Shown: positions 50,394 to 60,045, numbered from the stretch's first letter. The stretch: DNA of 64,000 nt from CALAED01 sp035765195 (GCA_035765195.1 DASTYC010000006.1:124001-188000); one strand, 5' to 3'. A program made the numbers and translations. The notes: a model not told the origin generated them from the letters alone.

Positions 50394-50717
50394 ATGGCGT
50401 TCAAGCTGCGGCGTGATCACACGGCGACCGGACAAGAGCCGACGGGTGAGGCGGCCGAGGGCGACTGGGCGTGGCCGCTCGCGTTCACCGACCGAGCCTG
50501 CTGCTGTCCGGCCAAACCCGTCGTGGTGGCGGTGATGCCGCCCACGCCCGCGCGACCGTACCCGATGGACCTGCTGCTGTGCGGCCACCACTATGCGCTC
50601 GCACGGGAAAGCCTCGCCGCCGGTAACGCCATCGTCTATGACAAGACGGGCGCGCGACTCACCCCGGCCGATGCCGAACAGGAGGCCGTTCCGGCCGATG
50701 CCGCGTCGCGGACGTGA
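50394..50717 (+). CDS. Small cysteine/histidine-rich protein (DUF7455-like)
   Basis: A 107-residue protein. A CCCP cluster after FTDRA and a later LLLCGHHY are spaced like the zinc-ribbon-like motif of the actinobacterial DUF7455 family. It probably binds zinc and has no catalytic signature. Start at ATG 50394; upstream in-frame codons overlap the DevR-like boxes and look non-coding. Confidence 0.7.
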   Translation: MAFKLRRDHTATGQEPTGEAAEGDWAWPLAFTDRACCCPAKPVVVAVMPPTPARPYPMDLLLCGHHYALARESLAAGNAIVYDKTGARLTPADAEQEAVPADAASRT

Positions 50718-50871
50718 CCCTGGGTTCACGGACGACTACGCCTTCCGAACGGTGCGGGTTCCACCTCTGTCCCAATTCGCGTTTCGGGCATCGCGCCATC
50801 GTCGCCCGTGTCGGTGCCTGTCGCTACCTTTGAACTGGTATGTGCAGCCAGCGTGTTGACGGGGGCCTCGG

Positions 50872-53800
50872 ATGACGGCCGCGCTGATCGGCAGGGACCA
50901 CCCTGCCGCGGTCCTGCGCGCCGAGATCGACCGTCTCGCCGCCAGCCACGGGGGCCTGGTGCTGGTCACCGGTGAGGCGGGGATCGGCAAGACCGCACTG
51001 GTCACCCGCGCGATGACCGACGCGAGACGGCTGGGCGCCCTGGTGCTCAGCGGCTCGTGCTGGGATTCGGAAAGCGCGCCGGGCTACTGGCCATGGGTTC
51101 AGGTCATCCGCGCCCTGCGCCGCGCCGCCACCGCGGAGGAATGGGCCGCGGCCGCCGCCGGCGGCGGCTTGTCGGTCCTGCTCGGGGAGGCGCCGAGCAC
51201 GGACACGGCCGACGGCTTCCAGCTGTACGACGCGGTGACGACCGCGCTGGTGTCGGTCTCGCACCGCGTGCCGGTCGTGGTCGTGCTGGAGGATCTGCAC
51301 TGGGCGGACACCGCATCGCTCAAGCTGCTGGAGTTCGCCGCCCAGCACACCTGGTTCGAACGGCTGCTGCTGGTGGGCACCTACCGCGACGTCGAGGTGG
51401 AGGCGGCCGACGGGCACCCGCTGCGGCCGCTGCTGACGCCGTTGCTGGCGAAGGCCACGACGGTGACGCTGACCGGTCTCGGCCGCGCCGAGGTGGGCCG
51501 GCTGATCGAACGTACGGCGGGACGCGAGCCGACCGACGACATGGTCGCCGAGGTGCACCGGCGCACCGGCGGAAACCCCTTCTTCGTCGAACAGACGGCC
51601 CGCCTGTGGCACAGCGGCGGCGCCGTCACCGCGATCGCGCCGGGGGTCCGCGACGCCCTGCGGCGGCGCCTGTCGCTGCTCCCCGAGCCGGTGGTGCGGT
51701 TGCTGTCCACCGCGGCCGTGCTCGGCCGGGAGTTCCACCGCCAGATGCTCGCCGCCACGGCGGCCGTCCCGGTGCCTCATGTGGCCCGGCTGCTCGACCA
51801 GGCGGTGACGGCCAGGCTGGTCGTGACCCTCGGGGGCGGCTCGTTCGCCTTCGCGCACGATCTGGTCCGCGAAACGCTGTACGACCTGCTCGACGAGGCG
51901 GCGGCGCGCGAGCGGCACGCGGCGGTGATCCGGGCGCTCGACAGCAACCCCACGCTCGCCGAGCGGATCCTGCCCGCCGATCTGGCCCGCCACGCCTACC
52001 TGGCCGGCGACGACATCGAACCCGCCAGGGCCGTGGGCCTGCTGCTGGCGGCGGCCCGCGACGCCAACAGCCGCATGGCCTTCGAAGAGTCCATCGCGCA
52101 CCACAGGCGCGCCTACGAACGGGCCGCGGGCGAGCCGCGTCGCCGCGTCGCGATCGCGATCGATCTGGCCTCTGGGCTGCACCACAACCACGAGACCGAC
52201 GAGGCGTGGCGCATCTGCACCGAGGCCGTCTCCGCGGTGAAGGAGATGGACGATCCGGTGTTGCTGGCGCGGGTGGCGCTCGGCCTGTACGAGATCGACC
52301 ACGCCGGGGAAAGACACGAGCTGGTGACCGAGCTGCTCCGCGCCGCGCACGGCAGGCTGGTGGACGCCGGCGGCGCCGCTCCCGACCACGGGATGTCGCC
52401 CGGCCGGCTGGCGCAGGAGCTCACCCTGCATACCGCCGCCCTGGCGCGCAGCGGCGCGGACGACGAGGCGCTGGGGTTCAGCCTCTGGGCCCGCCACAAC
52501 ACCATCTGGGGGCCTGGCACCGCCGAGGAGCGGCTGGCTCTCACCGATGAGCTGACCGCCCTGGCCCGGCGCACGGGCAACATCGAGACCGAGGTCATCG
52601 CCGCGTCGTTCAAGTGGGTGGCGCTGCTCGAGCAAGGCGATCCCCGCTATCTCGACCAGCACCACGAGTTCGTCGCCTTGGCCGAAAGCAAGGGCATGCC
52701 GCTGCCGAGCTTCGCCTCCTCGATCGATCAGTGCATCATCACCACCCTCCTGGGCCGCTTCGCCGAGGCGCAGTCGTTCATGGAGCGGGCGATCGACTCC
52801 GTCGAGCCCGTGTACTCGCATTTCGCCTATATGGCCGATCACCTGCGCTGGTCCCTGTGGATGCTGCAGGGCAGGTTCGACGAGCTCGCGGACCTGCATC
52901 GCGTGCTCGCCGAGCACGATCACCCGTATCCGCATCTCATGGTCGGGATCACCGCCGTCGAGATGGGCGATATCGATGCCGCGCTGCGGCATCTCGCCGA
53001 GACCGAGGCCGCGACCGGGGGAAGCGAATCCCTCGCCCGCAGCTTCGTGCCGATGTCGCTGCGGTTCCAGGCCCAGGTCGCCGCCGCCACGCGAGACCCC
53101 GAACGCTGCGCGCGGGCGCGGAGCGCACTGGCCCCGTTCACCCGCGAGTGGGCGGTGTCGGTGTACGGGTGCGACATCAGCGGCCCCTTCGTCCTCTGGT
53201 CGGCCCTGCTCGACGCGGCCGAGGGGCGCTGGGACGACGCGATCGGCGGATTCACCGCGGCCTACACCTCCGCCGACCGGCTCCTGGCGCGTCCGTGGTC
53301 GATCGAGGCGCGCGGCCATCTCGCTCGGGCGCTGCTCGCCCGTGGTGCAGCCGGGGACGCGCGGGCCGGCGCCGCCCTGCTGGACGAGGTGGAACGAGAG
53401 GCCGCCGAGATCGGCATGCGCCATGTCGTCGAGCGCGTCCGCCGGACGCGGGCGGAGCATCGGACCGAGTGGGCGGAGTCCGGGCCCGGGTCTGGGCCGG
53501 GGTCTCGGGCGGAGCCTGCGGCGGGTGGCGCCGACGACGGGCTGGCGGCGGGCGAGCGACCCGATTCGCCGCGGTTCCGGTTCGACGGCGAGGTCTGGTC
53601 GCTCGGCTTCGCCGGGCGGACGGTCCACCTGCCCGACGCCAAGGGCCTGCGCGACCTGCATCTGCTGTTGAGCAGGCCCGGCGCCGACATCCCGGCCGTA
53701 CGGCTCGTCGACCCCGCGGCCGGCGAGGCCGTGGTCGCCGCCCGCCGGCTGGGCGGCGACGCCGTACTCGACGCCGAGGCCAAGGCCCGATACAAACGCC

Positions 53801-54111
53801 GACTCGAGCAACTGGACGAAGAGATCGACCGGGCCGCCGAGCGCGGCGACGACGCTCGCGCCGCCGAGTACGACCGTGAGCGCGCGGCCCTGCTCGACGA
53901 GCTGAAGGCGGCCGCGGGGCTCGCCGGGCGCGACCGCCGCCTCGGCGACGAGGCCGAGCGCGCCCGCAAGACGGTGACCGCCCGGATCCGCGACACGCTG
54001 CGCAAGCTCGATCGGCGCCACCCCGAACTCGCCGCGTACCTGCGTGCGACCGTCACCACCGGCGCCACCTGCCGCTACCAGCCCGACGAGGCCCTGACCT
54101 GGCGGCTTTGA
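50872..54111 (+). CDS. Large AAA-type ATPase with tetratricopeptide-like region
   Basis: A 1079-residue protein. Walker A GEAGIGKTALV (about 34-44) and Walker B VVVVLEDLHWAD (about 137-148) form an NTPase module like those of LuxR-LAL regulators. A long helical TPR-like middle follows. The C-terminal domain has FRFDGEVWSLGFAGRTVHLPDAKGL and a highly charged coiled coil (RYKRRLEQLDEEIDRAAERGDD). No LuxR-type helix-turn-helix is visible at the end, so it may signal through a partner or bind DNA in another way. It is followed convergently, 9 bp away, by the DrrB-type gene. Confidence 0.82.
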   Translation: MTAALIGRDHPAAVLRAEIDRLAASHGGLVLVTGEAGIGKTALVTRAMTDARRLGALVLSGSCWDSESAPGYWPWVQVIRALRRAATAEEWAAAAAGGGLSVLLGEAPSTDTADGFQLYDAVTTALVSVSHRVPVVVVLEDLHWADTASLKLLEFAAQHTWFERLLLVGTYRDVEVEAADGHPLRPLLTPLLAKATTVTLTGLGRAEVGRLIERTAGREPTDDMVAEVHRRTGGNPFFVEQTARLWHSGGAVTAIAPGVRDALRRRLSLLPEPVVRLLSTAAVLGREFHRQMLAATAAVPVPHVARLLDQAVTARLVVTLGGGSFAFAHDLVRETLYDLLDEAAARERHAAVIRALDSNPTLAERILPADLARHAYLAGDDIEPARAVGLLLAAARDANSRMAFEESIAHHRRAYERAAGEPRRRVAIAIDLASGLHHNHETDEAWRICTEAVSAVKEMDDPVLLARVALGLYEIDHAGERHELVTELLRAAHGRLVDAGGAAPDHGMSPGRLAQELTLHTAALARSGADDEALGFSLWARHNTIWGPGTAEERLALTDELTALARRTGNIETEVIAASFKWVALLEQGDPRYLDQHHEFVALAESKGMPLPSFASSIDQCIITTLLGRFAEAQSFMERAIDSVEPVYSHFAYMADHLRWSLWMLQGRFDELADLHRVLAEHDHPYPHLMVGITAVEMGDIDAALRHLAETEAATGGSESLARSFVPMSLRFQAQVAAATRDPERCARARSALAPFTREWAVSVYGCDISGPFVLWSALLDAAEGRWDDAIGGFTAAYTSADRLLARPWSIEARGHLARALLARGAAGDARAGAALLDEVEREAAEIGMRHVVERVRRTRAEHRTEWAESGPGSGPGSRAEPAAGGADDGLAAGERPDSPRFRFDGEVWSLGFAGRTVHLPDAKGLRDLHLLLSRPGADIPAVRLVDPAAGEAVVAARRLGGDAVLDAEAKARYKRRLEQLDEEIDRAAERGDDARAAEYDRERAALLDELKAAAGLAGRDRRLGDEAERARKTVTARIRDTLRKLDRRHPELAAYLRATVTTGATCRYQPDEALTWRL

Positions 54112-54120
54112 CCGGCCCGC

Positions 54121-54960
54121 CTACTTCCGGTTGTACAGGCGCATGGTGAGCGTGCCGAAGACCGCGATCAACGCGGCGCCGCACACCGCCACCCAGGTGA
54201 CCTCTCCCGTGGCCGTGTCGCCGGCCATCAGGCCGCGCACCGCGGCGACGAGGTGGGTGATGGGATTGACCTCGACGAACGCCTGCAACCAGCCGGGCAT
54301 GGTCGCCGGCTCGACGAAGACGTTGCTGAGGAAGGTCAGCGGGAACAGCACCAGCATGGCCACGCTCATGACGGACTTCTCGCTGCGCAGCAGCAGCCCG
54401 AACATCGTCCAGACCCACGAGAAGGCGAACGAGAAGGCCACCAGCAGCGCCACGCCGGCGAGGACGCCGACGACGTTGCCGTCCGGCCGGAAGCCCAGGG
54501 CCAGGCCGACGGCGAGGATCACGGTGGCGGCCATCGTGTAGCGGAACGCGTCGCCGAGCAGGTAACCGACCATCGGGGCTGGGCGCCAGATCGGCAAGGT
54601 GCGGAAACGGTCGAAGATGCCCCTTTCAATGTCCTTGTTGACTTCCACCCCGGTGTACATCGTGATCATCACAACGCTCGTCACCATGATCCCTGGGAGC
54701 ACGAACTGGAGGTATTCGCCCGTCGATCCGGCGATCGCACCGCCGAACAGGTAGGTGAACATCAACGTCATCATGATCGGGAAAGCGGTGACGTCGAACA
54801 GCTGCTCGGGGACGTGCTTGATCTTCAGCATCGCCCGCCGGCCGAACGCGGCCGACGCCGCGAACGCGGTGGGCCTGGCGGGGCGGGCACTGGGCGAAAG
54901 CACCGCGCTCAGGGTCTCGGTGACGGGAACGTGGACGGTGGACTCGGTCGTGGTGGTCAT
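54121..54960 (-). CDS. ABC-2 type permease (DrrB-like)
   Basis: A 279-residue permease with six membrane helices. The family motif MVTSVVMITMYTGVEVNKDIERGIFDRFRTLPIWR and the C-terminal NPITHLVAAVRGLM are typical of DrrB/ABC-2 exporters. It forms the membrane part of an efflux pump with the ATPase whose stop it overlaps (ATGA). Confidence 0.9.
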   Translation of the reverse strand: MTTTTESTVHVPVTETLSAVLSPSARPARPTAFAASAAFGRRAMLKIKHVPEQLFDVTAFPIMMTLMFTYLFGGAIAGSTGEYLQFVLPGIMVTSVVMITMYTGVEVNKDIERGIFDRFRTLPIWRPAPMVGYLLGDAFRYTMAATVILAVGLALGFRPDGNVVGVLAGVALLVAFSFAFSWVWTMFGLLLRSEKSVMSVAMLVLFPLTFLSNVFVEPATMPGWLQAFVEVNPITHLVAAVRGLMAGDTATGEVTWVAVCGAALIAVFGTLTMRLYNRK

Positions 54961-55958
54961 GCCGCTTCCTTGTCGGTCTCGGTGCCGGTGGTGGGGTGGC
55001 CGGTCAGGGTGAGGAAGACCTCGTCCAGACTGGGCTGGCCGAGGGAGAAGTCGTCGACGGTGATGCCGGCCTGGGCCAGTTCGGCCAGCGCGCGGGAGGC
55101 CTGCTCGGCGGCCCCGCACTCGGTCTGCTCGCCCGAGATGCGCGCGGTCAGCGCGACCGGATCGCCGTCCAGCTGGACCTGAGCGCCCAGCGTCAGGGAC
55201 AGCAGCCGCTCGGCCGCCGGCCGCTGCGCCGCGTCCCGCAGCCGTACGTGCACCGCGCCCGCGCCGACCGAGGACTTCAGCTCACCCGGCGTGCCTTCGG
55301 CGATGACCTTGCCATGGTCGATGACCGCGATGCGGCCGGCGAGGTGGTCGGCCTCGTCGAGGTACTGGGTCGTCAGCAACACCGTGGTGCCATGAGCCAC
55401 GACCGTGCGGACGATGTCCCAGACCTGGTTGCGGCTGCGCGGGTCGAGTCCCGTGGTGGGCTCGTCGAGAAACAGCAGATCGGGCGTGTTGAGGATGCTG
55501 GCCGCGATGTCGATCCGGCGGCGCATGCCGCCCGAGTAGTTCTTGACCAGACGGTCCGCGGCGTCGGTCAGCCCGAACGCGTCGAGCAACTGGGCGGCGC
55601 GGTCGCGGGCGGCCCGCTTGCGGTACCCCAGCAGCCGGGCCAGCAGGACGAGGTTCTCCGTTCCGGTCAGGTCCTCGTCGACCGAGGCGTACTGCCCGGT
55701 CAGGCTCATCCGGCCGCGCACCGCGTCGGCCTCGTGCACCACGTCGTGGCCGAACACCCGGGCCGCGCCGCCGTCCGGACGCAGCAGCGTGGCCAGCACC
55801 CGCACCACGGTGGTCTTGCCGGCGCCGTTCGGGCCGAGCACGCCGTACACCGTGCCCGCCGGCACGGCCAGATCGATGCCGTCCACCGCCCGGGTCTTGC
55901 CGAAGACCTTGACGAGACCCGAGGTCTCGATGGCCAGGTCCCCTGTATGACCGGTCAT
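54957..55958 (-). CDS. ABC transporter ATPase (DrrA-like)
   Basis: A 333-residue ATPase with Walker A GPNGAGKTT, signature YSGGMRRR, Walker B LLFLDEPTTGLD and the C-terminal DrrA extension ending DDFSLGQPSLDEVFLTLTG. DrrAB pairs export hydrophobic drugs such as daunorubicin. ATG 55958 has the RBS GGAGAGGAC. The distance from the left-hand cluster makes a direct link to its product speculative. Confidence 0.92.
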   Translation of the reverse strand: MTGHTGDLAIETSGLVKVFGKTRAVDGIDLAVPAGTVYGVLGPNGAGKTTVVRVLATLLRPDGGAARVFGHDVVHEADAVRGRMSLTGQYASVDEDLTGTENLVLLARLLGYRKRAARDRAAQLLDAFGLTDAADRLVKNYSGGMRRRIDIAASILNTPDLLFLDEPTTGLDPRSRNQVWDIVRTVVAHGTTVLLTTQYLDEADHLAGRIAVIDHGKVIAEGTPGELKSSVGAGAVHVRLRDAAQRPAAERLLSLTLGAQVQLDGDPVALTARISGEQTECGAAEQASRALAELAQAGITVDDFSLGQPSLDEVFLTLTGHPTTGTETDKEAA

Positions 55959-55990
55959 TGTCTGTCCTCTCCACATGCTCGGCTAGATGA

Positions 55991-56575
55991 TCAAGAGACG
56001 TAAGGTCGTGCGGCGCGGGCGTCGCGCAACGCGCGGCCCCACCACTCGAGCTGGTCGAGCATGGTCTTCGCCGCCTGCCGGGCGCCGTCGGCGGCGACCG
56101 GGTGCCCGTCGCCGCCGAAACCGCTCTTGAGCAGGTCGAAGCGCACGCAGTCGCGTACCGTGACCGCGTGCAGCTCGGTGAAGACCGTGCGCAGTTGCTC
56201 CACGGCGTACACGCCGTCCGATCCGCAGCCATAAGCCACGAAGCCGACCGGCTTGGCCTGCCATTCGTCGTAGGCGTAGTCGATCGCCTGCTTCAGCGAG
56301 GCCGGGAAGCTGCGGTTGTACTCGGGGGTGATGACAACGAAGGCGTCCGCCTCGCCGATCAAGGCGGTGAACCGTCTCATCTGCGGCGTCGCCCGGTCCG
56401 GATAGCGGGCCGGGAAGTCGAAGTCGACGAGGTCGATGGTCGCCGGCTCGATCCCGTCGCGTCCGCGTACCTCGGGGACGAACCAGTGGGCGATGACGCC
56501 GCCGGTCCGGCCCTCCCGGGTGCTGCCGACGATCACGGCGACGCGCAGCGCCGCCGTGGTCAGATAGTCGGTCAT
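55991..56575 (-). CDS. NAD(P)H-dependent FMN reductase (SsuE/ArsH-like)
   Basis: A 194-residue flavodoxin-like reductase. RVAVIVGSTREGRTGGVIAHW binds the FMN phosphate, and VVITPEYNRSFPASLKQAIDYAYDEW is the family signature. GFVAYGCGSDGVYAVEQLRTVF is the third motif. It supplies reduced flavin or reduces quinones. ATG 56575 follows GGGAGG. It lies upstream of the DrrAB genes in the same direction (32-bp gap), so they may be co-transcribed. Confidence 0.9.
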   Translation of the reverse strand: MTDYLTTAALRVAVIVGSTREGRTGGVIAHWFVPEVRGRDGIEPATIDLVDFDFPARYPDRATPQMRRFTALIGEADAFVVITPEYNRSFPASLKQAIDYAYDEWQAKPVGFVAYGCGSDGVYAVEQLRTVFTELHAVTVRDCVRFDLLKSGFGGDGHPVAADGARQAAKTMLDQLEWWGRALRDARAARPYVS

Positions 56576-56683
56576 CGGGCCGCCTCCCGGGTGCTTCTGG
56601 CAGTTCACCCGGAAGGCGCCAGATCCGGCCCGGCGCCCGCTAGATCCGATCTCGCGAGCGCCGCGAGAGCCGGTAGGGCGGTG

Positions 56684-57970
56684 TTATGACGCTCGCAGTC
56701 CTTCCGTCAGGATGATTTCGACCTGGGAGCCGATGTCGGCGCGGTTCCGTTCGAAGACCGGGTCGGTGATCTCGGTGGCGTTGGCCGGGTCCATGGTCAG
56801 CACGGGGGTGTGGACGTGGCCGCCGGGAAGGTCCGCGCCGATGGCCTCGCGCAGCCGGGTGCTGCGATAGGCCGATTCGTTCGACAGGTAGCCGCCGCCG
56901 CTGCCGGCGACCGCGACGGATCCGGACGTGGGCCCGTCCGGGCGGGTCACCGGAGCGCTCTCGCCCGCGGGGATCTCGGTCACCGACGGGTTGCGCCGCA
57001 CCGGGAAGGGCTTTTGGTCGGCGGCCAGCATCGCGTCATGCGGGAGCGTCGTGCGGATGAACTCCGCGCCAGGCCCCACCCCGGGGAAGACCACGGGCGC
57101 CGTGGGGGTGCCGCCGCCCCACAGGTTGTTGTTGTCGCCGCGTTCGGCGGGGGTGGAACGGCGCCTGCCGTTCCACACCTCCAGGTCGAACGCGCCCGGC
57201 CTGCCCTGGCTGATGGTGGTGAACATGTCGGCCCGCTGCGGTCCCGCCACCAGATGCGGCCGGAACGCGTCCTCGACCATGCCCGCGTCGAAGTCCGGAT
57301 AGCGCACCGGGAAGACGACCGCCTGCACCTGAACGCGGCGGCCGGCCACCTGGAGGACGCGGCCGTCCAGCCGCAGCACGGCCGAGCCGGAGGGGTTGCC
57401 GCGTCGTATCTCGGTGTCGAGATCGAAGGGATCGAAGCCGCTGACCAGCAGTTTCCGTGTGCCGCGCGCGAAGCGAGTGCTCGTGATGCCGCGAGAGACG
57501 TACTCCAGCCGCTTCTCCAGCGCCGCACGTTGGTCCGGCGCGATGTCGGAGCGCCACTGCCGCAGCGTCAACGCCATGGACAGTCGCGCCCAATACAGCG
57601 GCCGGTCGTCGTGGTCGCCGCGCTGGACGACGGTGACGGCGCGCTCCCACAGCAACCGGCCGAAACCGTCGACCACCCGCCGCGCCGCCGCGGGCGACCG
57701 GGCCGAGCACAGCGCCCGCTCGAAGTCGCCGGCGATCCGTTCGAGGCCGCTGCCGGCCAGTATCCGTTCGGCCACCGGCACCGGGTCGGCGCCAAGGGTC
57801 CGGCCGAGCCGGGCCTGCTCGACGGTGGGCGCGATGGTCTCATCGCGGCAGTCCCTCGCCCCCGCCCCCGCCCCCGCCGACGACCGCGCCGTACCGGGCG
57901 GGACAACGGCCAGGGACAGCGCAAGGGCACACACCGCGGCGGCGGCCGCGTTGACGATGCTGCGGGTCAT
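56684..57970 (-). CDS. Secreted pyroglutamyl-peptidase-I-like protein lacking the catalytic Cys
   Basis: A 428-residue protein. The N-terminal signal MTRSIVNAAAAAVCALALSL is followed by a helical region (40-160) and a peptidase C15 fold (about 170-420): LLVSGFDPF, RRGNPSGSAVLRLDG, AVVFPVRYPDF. Where active enzymes have a VCN cysteine loop it reads GGYLSNESAYRS, so the nucleophile is Ser or missing. It may be a binding protein or an altered hydrolase. ATG 57970 follows GAGGAG. Confidence 0.78.
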   Translation of the reverse strand: MTRSIVNAAAAAVCALALSLAVVPPGTARSSAGAGAGARDCRDETIAPTVEQARLGRTLGADPVPVAERILAGSGLERIAGDFERALCSARSPAAARRVVDGFGRLLWERAVTVVQRGDHDDRPLYWARLSMALTLRQWRSDIAPDQRAALEKRLEYVSRGITSTRFARGTRKLLVSGFDPFDLDTEIRRGNPSGSAVLRLDGRVLQVAGRRVQVQAVVFPVRYPDFDAGMVEDAFRPHLVAGPQRADMFTTISQGRPGAFDLEVWNGRRRSTPAERGDNNNLWGGGTPTAPVVFPGVGPGAEFIRTTLPHDAMLAADQKPFPVRRNPSVTEIPAGESAPVTRPDGPTSGSVAVAGSGGGYLSNESAYRSTRLREAIGADLPGGHVHTPVLTMDPANATEITDPVFERNRADIGSQVEIILTEGLRAS

Positions 57971-58061
57971 GAGGCTCCTCGTTGGCGTACCGGCCCCCGA
58001 GCAGTCCCCACGATGTTCTACAAACCCCGGCGAAATTGCCAGACCTCAACCGGCCGGGGTC

Positions 58062-59102
58062 TCACCGCGTCCAGAGCACGGCGTGTGCTTCGACGTCCGA
58101 CAGAGAGGACGAGCCGACGATCTGACCGCGGTCGTTGATGGCCGATGGGCTCGATCTGTTCGCGAGGGCCAGGTCGGGCAGAAGGGCGGGGGCGGAGGGC
58201 CGCCGCCAGACGACGGCGCCGCTCTCGGCCCAGCCCACGACCTCACCGCGGTTGTTGATGTCGGCGGCCATGACGAACGCGTCGCCGGGTGGCGGCTGTA
58301 GCTCCACCACCTCGCCGCGGGTCCACAGCACGGACGTGGCGAAGCCGAGGTGGCTTCCGACGGCTTGATGCCGCTCGTTCGCGGCCAGCGCGTCACCCCA
58401 GTAGAGGACGGTTGATCCTCCGTTCTTCCAGGCCACGGCCTCCGTGTACGTTACGGGGTCCGCGGGCGTACCCCGCGAGCCCACGACCCAGCCGTCGTTG
58501 GTGATGTCCTCCGCGTACGACAGGACCTCCCTGGATTCCAGTTCCCCGATACGTCCGGCGTGCCAGCGCACGGCGTGCATGTAGTACGGGCCCCACTCGC
58601 CGAGTTCGGTGGAGCTTCTCCCGACGATGTCGCCGGAGTCGTTGATGCCCGTGGCGACGCTGTAATCACCCTCCGGCAGCGCCCCGATATCTTGCATCCG
58701 CCCGTTCCGCCAGAGGAACGCGTGCACGGTGTATCGCGGCTCTTCGCCGCCGCTCACGGGAATGCCGGTGAACCCCACCACCTCGTCGCGCTCGTTGATG
58801 TCCATCGGGTAGCTGTACGTCGCACCCGGCGGCATGCCAAGGTCGATGACGCGGCCGTCGCGCCACAGCACCCCGCGACCGTTCATCGACCCGATGACGT
58901 GACCGCGCTCGTTGATCGCGATCGCCGCGCTCCAGCCGGACTCGCCGCCCCAGCGGTGCAGGTCCACAACGCGGTAACCCGATGCCGATGTCGCCGTCGC
59001 GGGCGCCGCGGTCGCCGCGGTCGCCGTCGCCACGGTGATCAGCGCCGCCCCGAAAACCAATGTGATCGCACTCAGCAGGGTGCGTCCTCGCCGTCTGCGC
59101 AT
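58062..59102 (-). CDS. Secreted HAF-repeat protein
   Basis: A 346-residue protein with a signal peptide (LLSAITLVFGAALITVATATAATA) and about six HAF-type repeats. Each has the pattern A..IN..G.VVG and a following HAV.W..G beta-hairpin (for example INERGHVIGSMNGRGVLWRDG and INDRGQIVGSSSLSDVEAHAVLW). The fold is a beta-propeller-like repeat of unknown ligand. ATG 59102 follows GAGGGG. A DevR-like box lies 95 bp upstream. Confidence 0.82.
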   Translation of the reverse strand: MRRRRGRTLLSAITLVFGAALITVATATAATAAPATATSASGYRVVDLHRWGGESGWSAAIAINERGHVIGSMNGRGVLWRDGRVIDLGMPPGATYSYPMDINERDEVVGFTGIPVSGGEEPRYTVHAFLWRNGRMQDIGALPEGDYSVATGINDSGDIVGRSSTELGEWGPYYMHAVRWHAGRIGELESREVLSYAEDITNDGWVVGSRGTPADPVTYTEAVAWKNGGSTVLYWGDALAANERHQAVGSHLGFATSVLWTRGEVVELQPPPGDAFVMAADINNRGEVVGWAESGAVVWRRPSAPALLPDLALANRSSPSAINDRGQIVGSSSLSDVEAHAVLWTR

Positions 59103-59196
59103 GGTTCGCCCCTCAAGCCGCGCCACCTCGATGATCTCGGCTACTCGGCACGGCTTTCGACACCGGCAAATTAGAACGAATTCCGGGATGGAAGTA

Positions 59197-59210
59197 GGGA
59201 CGAACGGCTC
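59197..59210. promoter_or_regulatory. DevR/DosR-like box
   Basis: GGGACGAACGGCTC, combining the left arm of the 48219 box with the GGCTC right arm of the 33154 box. It is 95 bp upstream of the HAF-repeat gene start. Confidence 0.45.
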
Positions 59211-59237
59211 TCGCCGCATTCCACGGGCGGGCCCGGC

Positions 59238-59894
59238 TCAGGGGAGGTACACCCCGTACTCGCGGAGCGCGGGAGTGAGGTGGGGCGGCAGCCCGGCGGT
59301 CGCCGACAAGTCCTCGGCGGACGTGAAGGTGCCGAGCGCCTCCCGCGCGCCGACAATGCGTTCCACCAGCTCGGAGGTCAAGCCGGGCAGCTCGGCCAGC
59401 ACCGCGGGCGGGGCATGGTTGACGTCGATCAGGCCGCCGTCGTCGCTCGCACGAGGCAGATCGGGGCGGCCGATGTGCAGCTCCATGGCCATCAAAGGGT
59501 CTCTCGCGGCGACCGCGCGGGCCTTGTCCCGCAGCTCACCGCGTTCCACCGCCGTCCAGACCGCGTCGTCGAACGCGCGACGGACGGCCGCGTCCTCGCC
59601 TCGGCGCTCGAAGACGCGGCGCCGGATGGCGAAGGCGTGCGCGGTCCCGCCGAGGACGTTGCCGAGTATCCAGGCGGTGTACGCGAGGTTCGCCCCGAGG
59701 CTGTCCGTATCCGGCGTGAGCAGAAGGGCCACGAGGACCGCGGCGTACAGCGCCGCCGCGAGCCACTGCCAGACCGACCGCAGCCGTACCGCCGCGTACA
59801 CGAAGATCGCCGGTGTCGCCAAACCGAACGAGATCAGCGGAGCCAACGCCCACACGACGCCGATCGCGGCACGGCCCCGACCCTGACCGCCCAT
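59238..59894 (-). CDS. Membrane protein with C-terminal helix-hairpin-helix domain
   Basis: A 218-residue protein. The first 80 residues hold about three membrane helices (AIGVVWALAPLISFGLATPAIFVYAAV and VWQWLAAALYAAVLVALLL). The C-terminus has ComEA-like helix-hairpin-helix motifs: IDVNHAPPAVLAELPGLTSELVERIVGAREALGTFTSAEDLSATAGL. The motif often binds DNA non-specifically, but in this membrane context the function is unknown. Confidence 0.8.
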   Translation of the reverse strand: MGGQGRGRAAIGVVWALAPLISFGLATPAIFVYAAVRLRSVWQWLAAALYAAVLVALLLTPDTDSLGANLAYTAWILGNVLGGTAHAFAIRRRVFERRGEDAAVRRAFDDAVWTAVERGELRDKARAVAARDPLMAMELHIGRPDLPRASDDGGLIDVNHAPPAVLAELPGLTSELVERIVGAREALGTFTSAEDLSATAGLPPHLTPALREYGVYLP

Positions 59895-60045
59895 AGCGCG
59901 CCCCCTTTGGCCGAATGGACGAATCGCTTCCTATATACGCATTTGGCGCATGGGTCAACAGGGCGGTTGGTCCCCCGATCCAGATCGATCCGTCTGTCAC
60001 CGGGGCGGCGGGCTCCGGGGCCGGGCCGCGTCAGGGAGGCGATGG

